From the NCBI RefSeq assembly GCF_910594005.1, contig NC_057820.1, forward strand, positions 3,229,001 through 3,293,000: a stretch of DNA of 64,000 nucleotides, in the 5' to 3' direction. Positions 42,501 through 54,885 of the stretch are shown here, piece by piece; position 1 is the first letter of the stretch; the number at the start of each line of letters is the position of its first letter. The notes below the pieces were generated by a model that saw only the letters and a list, made by a program, of their open reading frames with translations, was not told the origin of the DNA and made no database searches. The translations under genes and the position numbers were made by a program. The stretch is from Cervus elaphus. Taxonomy: Eukaryota > Chordata > Mammalia > Artiodactyla > Cervidae.

Positions 42501-43554
42501 TTCTAGTTACTTGTGTGACTGGAGTTTCTCACGTTAGGAGAAAGTGCTTAAGAAAAGCTTCATTTAGAAAACAGCTGAGGACACAGTGGTGCGTCCTATG
42601 TGACCTCCGCGCTATGAAACAGTGCAGGGAGCAGACCAGAAGGAAATCGTGACGTCCAGGGCGTGCCCCCTCTGTTGGAGGCGGCGAAAGAGCTAGTGCT
42701 CCCCGCCCCCCGCCACCCCCCCCCGCCATCTTTACGCTTCCTGTCACCTTCCCCGGTTTTGTTTTTTTCATCGTGTGTGCTTGCCTTTTGCAATGAGGAA
42801 TCAACAAGAAGGGTGTTGGTTCCGGGTCTAGGGTGGACGTGTGCTGCTTCCAAAGCCCATGACTTTGTGACAGGTTGGGCAATTCCATCCACAGGGGCCA
42901 CTCCTTTGCTCGAATGGAGGTCTCCCAGTTGGCAGCACACGGATCTTAACACACGTGCCCAGTTTCCATGGGTGACAGCATCTGACGTAGGTGTAGCTGA
43001 AGACAAATCATCCTGACCCAGAAATTCATCTGAAATTGCACCTGAACAGGATGGTCATTGCCCCAGAACCGGCAGCTCTTGGACAGCCCTGGAATCCTCA
43101 TCTCCAAACTGTTGGTCCTTCGAATCCATGGTCACTTCCTAACCCGCCACCTGAGGTGCTTCGATTCTTTCTAGTTTCTGTCCAATGAAGTGGTTTGGGG
43201 GCAGTCGGCATATTCTCTGGACCCAAATCCTGACTTGGGTGAACTCTTGGAAAGCCCAGTCTTACTGTCTCAGCGAAGGGAGTGTGACCCACACCCTGGA
43301 CAAGTCGTTGGTCAGACACCCTGACCCTCCGGAGCGTCTGCTGTCTTGTGTGAGAGCTGTGAGCCGGCTAGAGGGAGTCGGCAAGTCTGGTGGTGCAGGG
43401 AGCCGGCAGGGTGGGGTGGAGCCTCTGGGAGGGGTCTGTCCTGCTGGTGGGCCTCAGGGCCAGGCCAGCTGTCGTGACCCTGAGCTGCCCCGTGGGTGCC
43501 CAACTCTGGTCCCTGGGTCGGACGGCCCCTGTGCTGCAGACACGGGCTCTTCCA
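42501..43554. other. unassigned DNA
   Basis: A C-run with interruptions lies near 42,700-42,726. No exon or repeat recognised. Confidence 0.4.
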
Positions 43555-43640
43555 GGCTCGGGTTCCAGCTCTGCCACCTGCTAGCATGGGATCCTCGGAC
43601 CTCTCAGAGCCTCTGATGCTACCTCTTCTGGGGTCTCCAT
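43555..43640 (-). repeat. MIR SINE relic, antisense
   Basis: GTTCCAGCTCTGCCACCTGC, then CTCGGACCTCTCAGAGCCTC is the antisense MIR order. Confidence 0.65.
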
Positions 43641-43679
43641 AGGGACCGAGGGTCCCAAGTGCCTGGTATGTGGGAGAGG

Positions 43680-44228
43680 CTCAGTTCAGTTCAGTCGCTC
43701 AGTCATGTCTGACTCTTTGCGACCCTATGGACTGCAGCACGCCAGGCCTCCCTGTCCATCACCAACTCCCATAGCTTACCCGTACTCATGTCCATTGAGT
43801 CAGTGATGCCATCCAACCAGCTCATCCTCTGTCATCCCCTTCTTCCGCCTTCGATCTTTCCCAGCATCAGGGTCTTTTCCAATGAGTCAGTTCTTCTTAT
43901 TGGGTGGCCAAAATATTGGTGCTTCAACTTCAGTATCAATCTTCCCAATGAATATTTAGGACTGATTTCCTTTAGGATGGACTGGTTTGATCTCCTTGCA
44001 GTCCAAGAGACTCTCAAGAGTCTTCTCCAGCACCACAGTTCAAAAGCATCAATTCTTTGGCGCGCAGCCTTCTTTATGGTCCAACTCTCACATCCATACA
44101 TGACTACTGGAAAAACCATAGCCTTGACTAGATGGACCTTTGTTGGCAAAGTAATGTCTCTGCTTTTTAATATGCTGTCTAGGTTGGTCATAACCTTCCA
44201 TCCAAGGAGTAAGCGTCTTTTAATTTCT
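43680..44228 (-). mobile_element. BovB LINE 3' fragment, antisense
   Basis: TTCAGTTCAGTCGCTCAGTC at the left is the BovB 3' end; the fragment runs to AGTAAGCGTCTTTTAATTTC in the C-terminal part of ORF2. The minus strand keeps a 119-codon frame (43,832-44,191) with GCESWTIKKAARQRIDAFEL, longer than in most copies here. The catalytic core is not included. Confidence 0.95.
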
Positions 44229-44584
44229 CAGCTGCTGGAGAGGCTGGAGAAGCAGATAAAATAGTTGGGACAGGAAAGCTCGGGTTGGTGTTCAGATGGC
44301 GGCTCATGTTTCCTGGTGATCGTGTGGTCTCGCGAGCTGCTGCGGGCCCGAGTCAGAGGGGTGCCAACCTGCTGGGCTGCCTCTGGCCGCTCAGACGCAG
44401 GGCAGAGCAACCCGAGTGTCGCGTGTTTGTTTACCCGGGGATGTTTCCATCGCCAAGGTCTCTTGGGTGTCAGGCAGCAGCCTGCTTCAGTGTCAGGGTG
44501 TCGCCGCTCGTGGGGCCCCCCTCTCGGGCCCTGCTCCGCCAAGGGCTTCTCAGGGCTCCTCAGGGTCGCCGGGGTGTCCCCGCC
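44229..44584. other. unassigned DNA
   Basis: No feature recognised. Confidence 0.4.
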
Positions 44585-44670
44585 TATAGATGGGGAGGTG
44601 GACGCCCAGGAGGGCGCCGGGCATCACATCCCACCACTGGTGAACGACAGAGCTGGATTTGAATCCTGTG
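44585..44670 (+). repeat. MIR SINE relic
   Basis: AGATGGGGAGGTGGACGCCC and GACAGAGCTGGATTTGAATC are the sense MIR core and 3' part. Confidence 0.6.
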
Positions 44671-44748
44671 TGTCCAGCTGGCGGGAGGGCGCTGTCTGTC
44701 TGTCCCTCTGTATGCATTAGGGGCTGCAACGGTGACTTTGTGACGTGT

Positions 44749-44794
44749 GGCTGAGTGTTTGGGGTGGGTGAGGCTGAGTGTTTGGGGTGGGTGA
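44749..44794 (+). repeat. 23-bp unit, two exact copies
   Basis: A 23-bp segment starting GGCTGAGTGTTTGGGG occurs at 44,749-44,771 and again at 44,772-44,794, with a trailing GGCT of a third. Confidence 0.95.
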
Positions 44795-45274
44795 GGCTTC
44801 GTCCCCTGGGGGCCTCACGATGACGCTTGCTGGTGACAGCGTGGGGCGGGGACTCACAGCCGATGTCCTCACCTGAGCCGAGGAGCCTGGCCCCGTTCCG
44901 AGGTGTGGCGCCTGCCGTTGTAGCTGGGAAGGCAGAGCCAGCCCCAGCCCAGCCCTGTCTGCTCCTGAGGACTTGCCCTGTGCCTCCAATGTGCTCCTGT
45001 CCAGGGTCATGGCTCAGCCCCAGGGATCCACCCGGGGATGGACCGCTCAGACCGGGAGAGGGTCACCGCGTGGAGTCCACACGCCTCCCTGTAACCTTGA
45101 CCCCTGGCCCTCGCTGTCCCCTCTGCCGGGTCCTTGGGGTCTCCTGGAGCTGACCGCTCCTGATGGAGGGGGCACTCACGGCCGTCCCAGGCTTCTCCAG
45201 CTCCAGCCCCGCCGGCATCAACCGTCCCGTTAGTGTCTGAGCTCCCCGGACTCTCGGGCCCACCTGCCGGACCT
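44795..45274. other. unassigned DNA
   Basis: No feature recognised. Confidence 0.4.
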
Positions 45275-45375
45275 CTCTGTGACCTTGGGCCAGCTGACTT
45301 CCCTCTCTGGGCCTCAGTGTACCTGTCTGAAAACACGAGGGCCACCGCCATCCTCAGAGGTGTGACCTGCTTTCT
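45275..45375 (-). repeat. MIR SINE relic, antisense
   Basis: CTCTCTGTGACCTTGGGCCA and CCCTCTCTGGGCCTCAGTGT are the antisense MIR core. Confidence 0.75.
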
Positions 45376-45889
45376 GCTGACAACCCGCCCCCCTCCCCCC
45401 ACTGCAGTGGGGAGATCGTCTGGGTTTGAGGCTCAGCCTTCGTCCGTTCAGGGAAACACACGGTGTGAGCCATAAGTCTCGGATCACCCTTCTGGGCCCC
45501 GTGGACCTCATCTGACGGTTTCATGGCAGGAAGCACGTTGCCCTTCACGCCGAGGGGGCCTGGTTAAGGGCCTTTCTCTGCAGCCTGCCAGGGAAGCCAC
45601 CTCTGTGGACATCTGCCTGGTACCCAAGCCAGCAGAGCAGCTGAGTCCGAGTCCCGGGGAAGACCTGGGGAGGGGAGGTGTGCTCTGACCTCTGCCGGCG
45701 TCTCCTACCCTGGGCGGGGGTGGGAGGCTTCCAGGCTAGTGGGGAGCCAGACCCAGGCTGAATCAATTCCGTTGCAAAGTGATATATTGGGGGTTTCATG
45801 CGCCATGTTGCCTTGGCTGGAGATTTCTAAGCAACAAGGGAGGTGGTCTTGATTGATGCCTCGAGGGCTCTGGGGTCAGAACACCTGAG
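45376..45889. other. unassigned DNA
   Basis: No feature recognised. Confidence 0.4.
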
Positions 45890-46005
45890 TCCCAGTCCTA
45901 ACTGTCACCTGCTAGAGTGTCCCGGCCACCAGGTTGCACAGGTCCCCCTCTTTGCCTCGGTTTCCCCACCTCCCAGGTGGAGGTAATAGCACCTGCTTTT
46001 CAGGA
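45890..46005 (-). repeat. MIR SINE relic, antisense
   Basis: GAGTCCCAGTCCTAACTGTC, TTTGCCTCGGTTTCCCCACC and GGAGGTAATAGCACCTGCTT follow antisense MIR. Confidence 0.8.
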
Positions 46006-47315
46006 CTGACCGTGGGCTTTGGGGCCAGGGGCCTGGGGTGGGTTTTTTTTTTTGTCACAGCCAGACATGCTGTCCCAGGGCTTGAGGCAAAGCCTGCAAG
46101 GTCCGCCGGGCATCGGCTGGCACGGCCTCCGGTCCGCGGCACTTCCTCTGTTGCTGGTTCTCTTGCCTGCGCTGCCCAGCCCACCCGACGCTGTTTTACA
46201 GTCCCTGCCCGGTGCCGGGGTCAAGAGAAGCCCAGTCCCCCGAGAGCGGCCCTCCTGGGTTCTGAGCGGCGCTTTGGATGTCAGCCCCGACTCAGTCCTG
46301 CAGGGCTGTCCTCACCGCACACACAGGGCCTCCACCCGGCCCCTGCACAAAGCGGGTATGCTGGGTGGCCTGTTTCTTCATAACAGAACGAGGGGTTTGA
46401 CAGATCGGGCCACCCGACTCCAGCCAGCGCCCAGTGGCCCCGCTCTGCACACCTGCTGGCTGAGCCGAGTGGATCCCCCCTCCCGAATCCGCACAGACTG
46501 CCTCAATTCAGGGCTCCGTGAACAGCCTCCAATGGAGGTCGGGTGCTAGATGGAGCTCGGGTCCCCGCTTCATGCCCACCCCCCCCACCCTCATCCCGGT
46601 TGAGGACTCAGGGTCAGGCCTTTCTGACCTGCTGCTCTGACCTCCTGCTTCTGCTTAGATGTCAGGGGCCCGAGGATCTTGCTGGAAAATGGCATCTCCA
46701 AGGCCCCGGTTAGCGCTGCAGTTGGGCGTGAAGTTCCAAGAAGGAGGAATTATAAGGACCACCCCGTGGCCCCCCCATCAGTTTGGCGACCGAGTGTCAA
46801 ATGTTCCCGGGGGCCCACCCCCACCTTTTGTTCTGAGTGACTAGGCTGAGGCTGCAGGCGGTTTACCTGGGAGGGGGTCCCAGGAAGCACAAGGGTGAGG
46901 GCTGGGGCGTGGAGGCGGGGAAGAGCCATGGGGCATTTGGATGGGTGGGTGGCCGCTGTGGGCTGTGGGGGCTCAGTCCTGCTCGGGGACCGTGCAGAAC
47001 GCTCCTAAGCACCAGCAGGACCCTGGGGCCTTCGTCGTCCTGGACTTGGGGGAGTGGCTGGTCCTGGGATCGTGACCCCCCCACCAACACACATTGCACG
47101 GTGTGACTGCCACAGCCACGCAGGGGAGCCCAGGGGCGGGGTGAGGGCGGGTATCACGCCACAGCACCCACAGAGGGCCCACGGGCTCAGATACGGGCCA
47201 GCATCAGCCTGACTGGGGCCACCGCTGTTCCCAGCCTCAATCCCGTCGGGGCCACCTCTGATCCCCGCCATCGGCAGCCCCTCGAGGGCTCAGGGCTGTT
47301 CTAGAATGCCTGTTT
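46006..47315. other. unassigned GC-rich DNA
   Basis: A T-run at 46,041-46,051. Open frames up to 176 codons show no domain. No exon, repeat or RNA gene recognised. Confidence 0.4.
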
Positions 47316-47575
47316 ACTTGGTTTATTGAGCACCTACTGTGCACATTTGAAAAGGCCCTGATGCTGGGAAGGATTGAAGGCAGGAGGAGAAGGGAATGAC
47401 AGAGGGTGAGATGGTTGGATGGCCTCACTGACTCAATGGACATGAGTTTGAGTAGGCTCCGGGAGTTGGTGATGGACAGGGAGGCCTGGTATGCTGTGGT
47501 CCATGGGGTCACAAAGAGTCGGACACAACTGAGCGACTGAACTGTGCACAGAGCACTGTCCTCGCTAGTGATTCC
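47316..47575 (+). repeat. MIR/L2-type relic split by BovB
   Basis: Left of the BovB stands TTTATTGAGCACCTACTGTG and right of it GAGCACTGTCCTCGCTAGTG; joined in thought they give the common MIR/L2 phrase in which a size-of-range statement is followed by GGCACTG. The BovB (47,346-47,540) sits in between. Confidence 0.6.
47346..47540 (+). mobile_element. BovB 3'-end fragment with target-site duplication
   Basis: TTTGAAAAGGCCCTGATGCT to ACACAACTGAGCGACTGA, the last ~195 bp of BovB. ACTGTGCACA at 47,336-47,345 is repeated exactly at 47,541-47,550, so this is a severely 5'-truncated but genuine insertion. Confidence 0.95.
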
Positions 47576-47834
47576 CCCAAACGCTTGTGTTTTCTCCTGC
47601 CACCTTCTCTCCCCCTCCCCACCCCCTGGTGCTGGAATTCCTCCTCCCAGAACCCAGAAGGTCCAAGACCCTTGCCTCCATCCTCAGGACCAGTGAACCA
47701 GAGCTGGAGCCGGGGACTCCAGGAGAAGCCGTGTGCCTGCTCCCAGCTGCCGTGTGACCTGTAGGTGGGCACTCCCCCTCTCTGAGTTGCTTCATCTCTG
47801 AGCAACGGCCCCCAAGGATGCCCCTGGCCTCCTC
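47551..47834. other. unassigned DNA
   Basis: Apart from the end of the split MIR/L2-type relic, nothing recognised. Confidence 0.4.
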
Positions 47835-48085
47835 CCCAGACAGGGGGGATATGTTACACACATGGCAAAAGTGACCTTGAGGATGGGATTAAAGGGATCT
47901 TGCAGTTGGGGGGTGGTACTCACGGGGGGCCCATGCTGTCTCGAGGAGCCTCCGAGGGAGGAGGCAGGAGGGCCAGAGAAGAGGGGAGGCGGTGGCAGAC
48001 GCAGAGGTCGGAGAGGAGACGGGGTGCGGCATGGCTGGCTTTGAAGATGCAGGAAGGGCTGCCTCAGTCTGCAAGCTAAAGGGCT
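47835..48085 (+). mobile_element. MLT1-type LTR fragment, sense
   Basis: ATATGTTACACACATGGCAA, AAGTGACCTTGAGGATGGGA, GAGGAGGCAGGAGGGCCAGA and GGCTGGCTTTGAAGATGCAG keep the order of an MLT1 LTR. The ends are decayed. Long minus-strand frames over this region are therefore not genes. Confidence 0.8.
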
Positions 48086-49599
48086 TCTGCAGCCACTATG
48101 TGACTTGGTGTCACACACAGTGGGGGCCGCCTGCCTCCCGGGGGGTCTACTGAGCACCCACGAGGGGTAGTGAGAGGCAGCGTCACGGGGAGAGTGCAGT
48201 CTGACACCCCCAGAGTGCAGGGACGCGGGGCGGCGAGGCTGAGCCGGACCCGGATGCTCTCGTGGGAGAGGTGGCCGGCAGGTGCAGGGGCGGACCGTCC
48301 AGGGTGGCTGAAATGAGCCAGCCACCCAGGATGGGCCGGGGTGGGCAGCGAGGGGGCCGTCGGGCCGAGCCAGGACCCGGCCAGCCCCTTCCTGCTGCTG
48401 CTCTGGCTGTGGCCACGCCGACCCCGTGACACGCGTCTCCCGGCCGCCCCCATCCCTCCGTTCTCCAAGTCTGAGCCTGGCCACTTCTGCCAAGCACTTG
48501 AGGCGTAGCTGTAGGGTGCGGGGCTACAGGCACTGGTTCCCTTGAACACACCCCTGACCTGCCTCGGAAATCAGGAAACACCATCTGTGTGCAGAAACCC
48601 AGCATCCAGCCAGGCGCCTCCCTGGCTGCCTCTGCCGGGCGCGGGGTGCGGCCCGGGCCTGGGGCACGCACGGCGCGTGAGCCGCAGGGCAGGTCTGCAT
48701 GCTGAGGACCACAGGCATCCTGCCAGGACCCCCCAGGGCCGCCTCCTGCTTCCTCGGGCAGGGGTCCCCGCCAGACCTCAGCATCGCCTGCACCGCTCTT
48801 TCCCGCCAGACCCCGTCATCCCCCCGCCTCACTCTTTCCGCTCCGGCAGAGCCAGACCCCCCCAACCCCCCGCACCCGCCACGGGAGAGCTTTGCTCTGC
48901 CCTTGCCGTGGCCACCTTGTCTTCCTCAGTCAGCCCCCGTCCCCTGACCTGACCCCCCAGACTCCTTCTCTGAGGGTAGCTTGCTGGGCGGAGCACCCAG
49001 CCAGCCGGCAGCCTCTGAAAAGGAGTTGAGAGGACTTAAAATCACTGGCAACAGCTCACACACCGAGCCCTAAGCAGGCCCCTGGGGGGACACCCTGCAG
49101 CCCAGCGCAAGGTTTTCTAGGAGCTGGTGCCCAGGGAATGGGGTTGACAGAGCGGGGAGGCAGTCCCCAATACTGGGGCATCCAACAGGAGGGGGATGGC
49201 TGGCGTGAAGCTCCGTAAACCTCGGGGTTAAATAGCAGAAAGTTATTCTCTCCCAGGTCTGGAAGCCCGGGGTCCAAAATCTGTGTTACTGGGCTGAGGT
49301 CAAGTCTCGGCAGGGCGGGGCCTCCTCCGGAGGTGCTGGGGGAGTCCCCTCCCCGTCTCTCCTTGGCTGCCAGAGGCTCCCTGGCTTGTGGCCGCGTCAC
49401 CCGCACCTCAAGGCCAGCCTCTCCAGCACCTTCGGACCGCCCGCCGCCCCGTCCGAGTGTGTGGCCGGGTCCCTGCCTCTGCCTCTGAGGATGCTGGCAC
49501 GTGCGCTTGGGGCCTGTGACCCAGGGTGACCCTCCCATCCCAGGGTCCTTAACTGTATCCCATCTGCAAAGACCAACCATCGCATCCTTTTAACCATAT
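48086..49599. other. unassigned GC-rich DNA
   Basis: CpG content is raised around 48,200-48,900 but there is no promoter-type motif cluster. No exon or repeat recognised. Confidence 0.4.
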
Positions 49600-49680
49600 G
49601 ATGTCACACCCATGGGTCCTAGGGATAAGGACACAAGTATATTGGGGGGGGTGGGCATTATTCAGCTTTCCCAGGCAGCT
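49600..49680 (-). repeat. possible MLT1/MaLR LTR fragment, antisense
   Basis: GTCCTAGGGATAAGGACACA and a short stretch with ATATTGGGGGGGG resemble one end of an antisense MaLR LTR. Weak. Confidence 0.3.
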
Positions 49681-50094
49681 TCTCGAACATTCTGTTTCTG
49701 AGACTGAAACCCTTTTTTTCCCTCCTTGCGGGGTCTGTAGAAGAGCTAAGGGTTAGAGAAAAGACCTCTCATGGGATAAAAATTGTGCCTCTCAAGTCAG
49801 CTGAATATAAACATCCCAGAGTCCCCACAGCTGATGGCCTCAGGGGCCTCTGTGGGTCTGTGCGGTCTCTTGGGAGCAGCTAGGCGAGATGCATTGAGCC
49901 TTAAATACGCTCATGCCTTCGGTAGAAGAAGGCGGCTCTCCGGAATCTTCTGAAGAAGCGGTCTGAAGCACAGATATGGTTGGTGCATAAAAACTCATTC
50001 ACTGCAGGGGTCACAGGCTCTGCAGGGTGAATGTCCAGCCAGAGATGCTGACTCAGGAAATTACTGTCCGTCTGTGTTTCCGTAGCAGCTATTC
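49681..50094. other. unassigned DNA
   Basis: AT-richer than the average. An AP-1-type TGACTCA is at 50,049. No repeat recognised. Confidence 0.35.
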
Positions 50095-50755
50095 TCCAGC
50101 TTTGAGGGCTTTGGACCCCTTCACTCAAAATTACTGAGGACCCCAAAGAGCTTTTGTTTAAGTGCATTGTATTTATTGATATTTACTGCCTTAGACAGGG
50201 CTTCCCTTGTGGCTCAGTCGTAAAGAATCTGCCTGCCAATACAGGAGATGCAGGTTCGATCCTTGGGTTGGGAAGATGCCCCTGGAGAAAGAAATGGCAG
50301 CCCACTCCAGTATTCTTGCTGGGAAATCCCATGGACAGAGGAGCCTGGTGGGGTCATGAAAGGTCGGACATGACTGAGCGACTAAACGACAAGTGTATAA
50401 GACATTAAAATGGAAAATTTTTAAGCATCTTTAATTCATTGAATAAGGAAAATAGCCCGTTGTATGTTAACTGTGAGTGTTTTCAAGAAACAGACTGGCC
50501 TTGCTTCACAGCTGTGCAAATCTCATTAACGTCTGGCTTAATGGACGGCGGCTGGAGCCTGTGTCCGGCCTGCGTTCTGTCAGTGGTGATGCCACCTGTC
50601 ACGGGGCCTCGGGCAAACTCCAGCGTACATTTGGGAGGGAGAGGGAACGACGAGGGAAAATAACATCTCAGTCTTATTATGAACATGGCTTCGACCCGGC
50701 CGGCACCCTGCTTGCATCCTGAGGACCCCAGGGTTCCTAGACCACACTTGAAGCT
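50095..50755. repeat. ancient interspersed repeat, class unsure
   Basis: AGGACCCCAAAGAGCTTTTG at the left and AGGACCCCAGGGTTCCTAGA with CCACACTTGAAGC at the right match the two parts of a common mammalian repeat that I cannot name with certainty. It is interrupted by a Bov-tA SINE (50,198-50,395). Confidence 0.5.
50198..50395 (+). mobile_element. Bov-tA SINE
   Basis: GGGCTTCCCTTGTGGCTCAG, B-box GGTTCGATCCTTGGGTTGGG, body GTATTCTTGCTGGGAAATCC, tail CATGACTGAGCGACTAAACG. A deletion removes the usual GCTACAGTCCATG segment before the tail. Confidence 0.95.
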
Positions 50756-51178
50756 GGTGATAAAAGATGGAGTATTATGCAGTCGTTAATACGACTGTCA
50801 AGGAGTAGTACAAGGCGTGTGTCCGCGCTGGTGATGAAGAATACGGGGTCCCCAACTTTATACAGTGTCATCTACAAAACAGGCAGAAAACGCATTGAAA
50901 TGCAGGAGTTATGGGCAACTCTGCCTTTTTTTTTTCTTCTGATGCTTTGGCTGTTTTATTTTCCCAGCTTCTTCATTTTAAGGATGTGTGGGGGGGATGG
51001 GTGGGGGGCAGGCTTGTGCTCAGTACTGGTCTCAAGAGGCTTGAGTGGAGACCAGCTGTCTGAGCCCCTGGCACCAGCCGGCTCCTGCTCCAGGGATCGG
51101 ACGGCGTTCTCTATTTTGGGAGGTGGACTCTCACTGTGGCACTAGGCCTTTGAGTGTCACCGACATGATGCAGGGATT

Positions 51179-51197
51179 GTGTGTGTGTGTGTGTGTA
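51179..51197 (+). repeat. (TG)n microsatellite
   Basis: About nine TG dinucleotides. Confidence 0.85.
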
Positions 51198-52071
51198 TTC
51201 GGGATAATTTCATCCACTGTTAGAAGCAAGAGAGCAGTTTCAGTGGGCTCTGGAGCAGGTTTCACAGTGGCTGATGAGCAGTTGGGGCTGGTCTGAAACT
51301 CGGCATCCCCTGCAGAAACGCCCCACCCTGGCAGGGCTCCAGTGGAGAGCTAAATATAACCTGGGTGTGTGCTGGCAACCTCGGGCACCCCACCCCCCAG
51401 CTGGTGGCAGAGCTGAGCCCAAGGGAGCAATTGATTTGTCTAATGGAGCTCAGTGTCCGCCATTTGTGGGGCATCTGGTAACTGCGGGCGGGTGGGGAGG
51501 TTGTCCAGGCCCTGTCTGGAATGCCACAGAGCCCGGCAGGGCACGGATTCTTGCTCCCGATTTTCAGATGAGGGGGGCAACTGGACTAAGATGGGAGGCA
51601 GGACCCATGGTCACGTGGCTGGTGAGGGGGGCAGTGCTCTGAGCTGGGAGCACCCTCAATGCCCCTCCCCTCTGGGGGGCACGCGTCTCCCCCACTGGGT
51701 CTTCTGATCCGAGGACTGTAGTCACGTGTTTCCGAGGGACCTGGCCTCACCGGTGGCAGAGAAATGGTCTCAATGATCATTGTAACACCCCAGACAGCAT
51801 CCCTGCCTGGGTCCTCCAGACGCTGCAAGAGTGGTCTCCGTGAGTGCCCATTCTACAGGTGGGCACACAGAGGCCAGGTGACCTTGAGAAACCCTCCCCG
51901 GGGACCCGGCTGGTGGCGGGAGCTCCTCCAGGTCCTGGGTGCTGCTGAGCTGCGTCCTCCCTCCTGCGTGAGATGTGGGTCAGCGGCTCCCCGGGCCCAG
52001 CAGGAGCCCTGCGCCGAGCACCTCCATGCGCTTGTGATTCTCCTCCACACCTCACCTGGCAGATGGTGGGT

Positions 52072-52084
52072 GGGGGGGGGGGGG
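52072..52084 (+). repeat. (G)13 homopolymer
   Basis: Thirteen consecutive G, preceded by GGTGGGT. Confidence 0.88.
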
Positions 52085-54885
52085 CGGCTCGCTCCCACTC
52101 CTCCCACTGGCCCGGGGCATCACGGGACAGGATGATGTCATCACCCTTGGGGGGGGGCGGCAGGATGGGGTGACCGGTGGGGGCGGGGCAGCCTTCTGAA
52201 AGGGACTTGCAGAGAAACGATCCCTCTCTCAAAGTACAGCCCGCCACCTCCAGGATCGGCACCTCGGCGAGGACATCTCACAGGAGACTGGGGCCCTGTG
52301 GGTAATTCCTGCCCATCCCTGGCCACAGGGGGCCGCTTGCCCATGGACACCCTCCTCCCCTCACTCCCAGGCACCCTTGCAGCCTCCAGGAGACCTCAGC
52401 AGGGCTCTGCTCTGGATTTTGGGGTGATGGAGGGACAGCTGGCCTCAGCCTGCCTCCTGGGACCCCCTTAAAGCAGTCTTCAGGGAGAAGGTGGCTCCCT
52501 GGATTCCCCCACCAACGTTCCTGTTTCCTCCATGAGGACCTGCCCCTTCCCAGGGAAGGGACACTCCTCTCTCACAGGGGGCCCTCCCCACCTCCCTGGG
52601 TCTCATGAACAGGCATCCCCGGGGGAGGGGGAAGGAGGTGGTTTCACCTGAGCGTGTGGAGCTCTTGGTCAGGTGCAGAACGTGACCTTGAGGGAGTTCT
52701 TCCCTCCAAAATCTTCCAGCCTGGTAAGAAAGGAGGACAGCATGTGGGGAAGACACACCATGAGAAAAAGCACTCCCCCAGGAGGCTGTGGGGGAATGGA
52801 CAGAGGGCAGGGAACTGACCTGCTGTGAAAGAGAAATCCTGGCAGACTTCCTGAAGGAGGTGATGGCCCACCACGTAGGAGTCAGAGCCGTAGGAGAAGG
52901 GAAGAGGTGAGCCTGTAGGGCGTGTGAGGAGTTTCACTCACTCCTCCACCCCATGCTAGGCCCTGGGTAAGGTGTCATCTGCCTCTCAGGCACTGTGATC
53001 CCCTGTCCGCCCTCATGGTACCTTGCATAGCGCCTCGCCGGCAGGAAGTGCTCAGTGATGATGTGGCTACAGGGGGCCGAGGAGTCACGGCATCCAGAGA
53101 GGGGACAGGGAGGGAGCATGGAGACCATAGGCACCCGGGGGTCTGCTAGACCCACCCCGCCCTGCCCCCATGACTGCAGGCTGAGCCAGGGTGCGGGTGG
53201 GGGCGTCAAGCACTCTCAGCATGTTTATCTGTGAAGGGGGGCGGGGGCAGGTTAAAGCCCCCGTGTAGGTGTGGCCAGGACTCAGGGAGCACGGGTCACT
53301 CTAAGTGGGGGGGAGGGGCGCAGAGGGGACATAGGTGCCCCGGTCGTCCATCTTCCTTGACCCCTCGTCCTCCCCGAGAGCTTGGACTCATCGAGGGCCA
53401 CACCAGGCCCACGTCCTTGCAGAGGGCTTGGGGGCCTGGCAAGCTGAAACAGGAACACTGACCCTGTCCGGGGGTCTGGGTGGGGGGCGGGTGTGTGGGG
53501 AGACCACTGGGGGTCCAGGCATGGCCCCTAGTTCGGAGGCCAGGGCCCCCTCCCTGCCCTGCAGCAGGGAGGCTCATGACCTAGCGCTTGGCAGCTGACC
53601 CCATGAGCCCTTGCAGCCCAGACACAGCCCTGCGTGTCCTTTTGTTCGGGAGCAGAGACGGCTGGGGGCAGAAGAGGGATCGTCCATCCCTGCTGGGCAA
53701 TGCCGGGCAGTGCCCACTGGAGGCACGGTCCAGCCAGGGAGGCAGGCCTATGAGGGGTGGGTTGCGGCAGTGGGCTTTGGTCCAGGGTAGACTGGTGAGA
53801 CCCGGAGACCCAGAGAGGGTCTCAGGCCATGATGGAGACCCTGGCCGCGGCCTGGCCCTCCCTGTCCCAGTTCTGGGAAAGAGGGTCACGCCAGGAATAG
53901 AACCTTGTATTTCCCACGGCTCCAAAACTGCCGCTCCAGGCCGCAGCAGTCTGGAGAGGATCGGCTCCAGGCCTGTGATCTGCGGCTCTGGGTTGGAGTG
54001 GCGGGTGGGAGGCAAGTCACTGGCCACCTGGCCAGCATCAGGACCGCGGTGCCCAGCGGTTGGGTTTTTTTGTCGCCTCCTGCTGGGAGCCATTCTCTGC
54101 CCGGGGTGACCGACCCACTCGACACGCAGGCTACAAGTTGGGAAGTTTGGGAGTCTTGGCCCCAGGCACCTGGGCAAAAGGAAGTTCACGATGGATCCCC
54201 GGACCGCCTGGCAAGCCAGCGCCTTGTCACGGTCCTCCTTTTACCTGGGACCCGGGGTCGCCCTCATCTGTGGACCTGCTGTGTGCTAACCTGCGTCCAG
54301 GTCTGCTCGGAACATCAAGCCCAGCCCGGCCCAGCCTCCCCTCGTCTCTGGAAGCAGAAATATTCAGATCCCATTGACTTGGCTCTGCTTGAGCAAATAG
54401 ACCCGAATCCTATTAATATTCGTCAAAGGCCACTTCCCTGAGTGCCCGTGAGCTGCTGCGGGAGGAACATGAATTGCAGGGCAGGCTCTGAGCGAGGCCC
54501 CGTGGGCTGTGGTCTTGCCGAGGAGGGTCCAGGGAGCTGGTAATTAACTGCTGGCCACGTCTGGGGCCCAGACTTGTGGGTCTTTCCAGGTCTTATAAAA
54601 GCCGTGGGATTCCAGCTCGCATTCACTTGGGCCGTTGCTTCTCTGCGCACTCAGGTATCTGTGACCTGGTTAGACTCCTCAGATCTGCTTAGGGCTTTAG
54701 GGGTTGGGCGAGAGGGGTGGCTGAGGTCACAGCTGGACGAGGCAAACCTGCGATTGGAGCCCAGGGCTCTCTGTCTCCCGGCCTCCCGGGTCACAGGAGA
54801 AGGGGGTGTGCAGACAGCAAGAGCTGCAGGTCAGGTACCCGAGCTTGTAGGAGGAGTGTCCACAGGGAAGCAGGCAGAGCCGCTG

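Larger units (their letters stand above)
50756..54885. other. largely unassigned GC-rich DNA
   Basis: Four kilobases with no recognised exon. It holds a (TG)n run at 51,179-51,197, a 13-base G-run at 52,072-52,084, and weak MIR cores near 51,570-51,620 (TTTTCAGATGAGGGGGGCAA). The 54,355-54,425 stretch (AAATATTCAGATCCCATTGA and following) is AT-richer and could be a conserved element. Open frames of up to 202 codons carry no domain. Confidence 0.4.
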
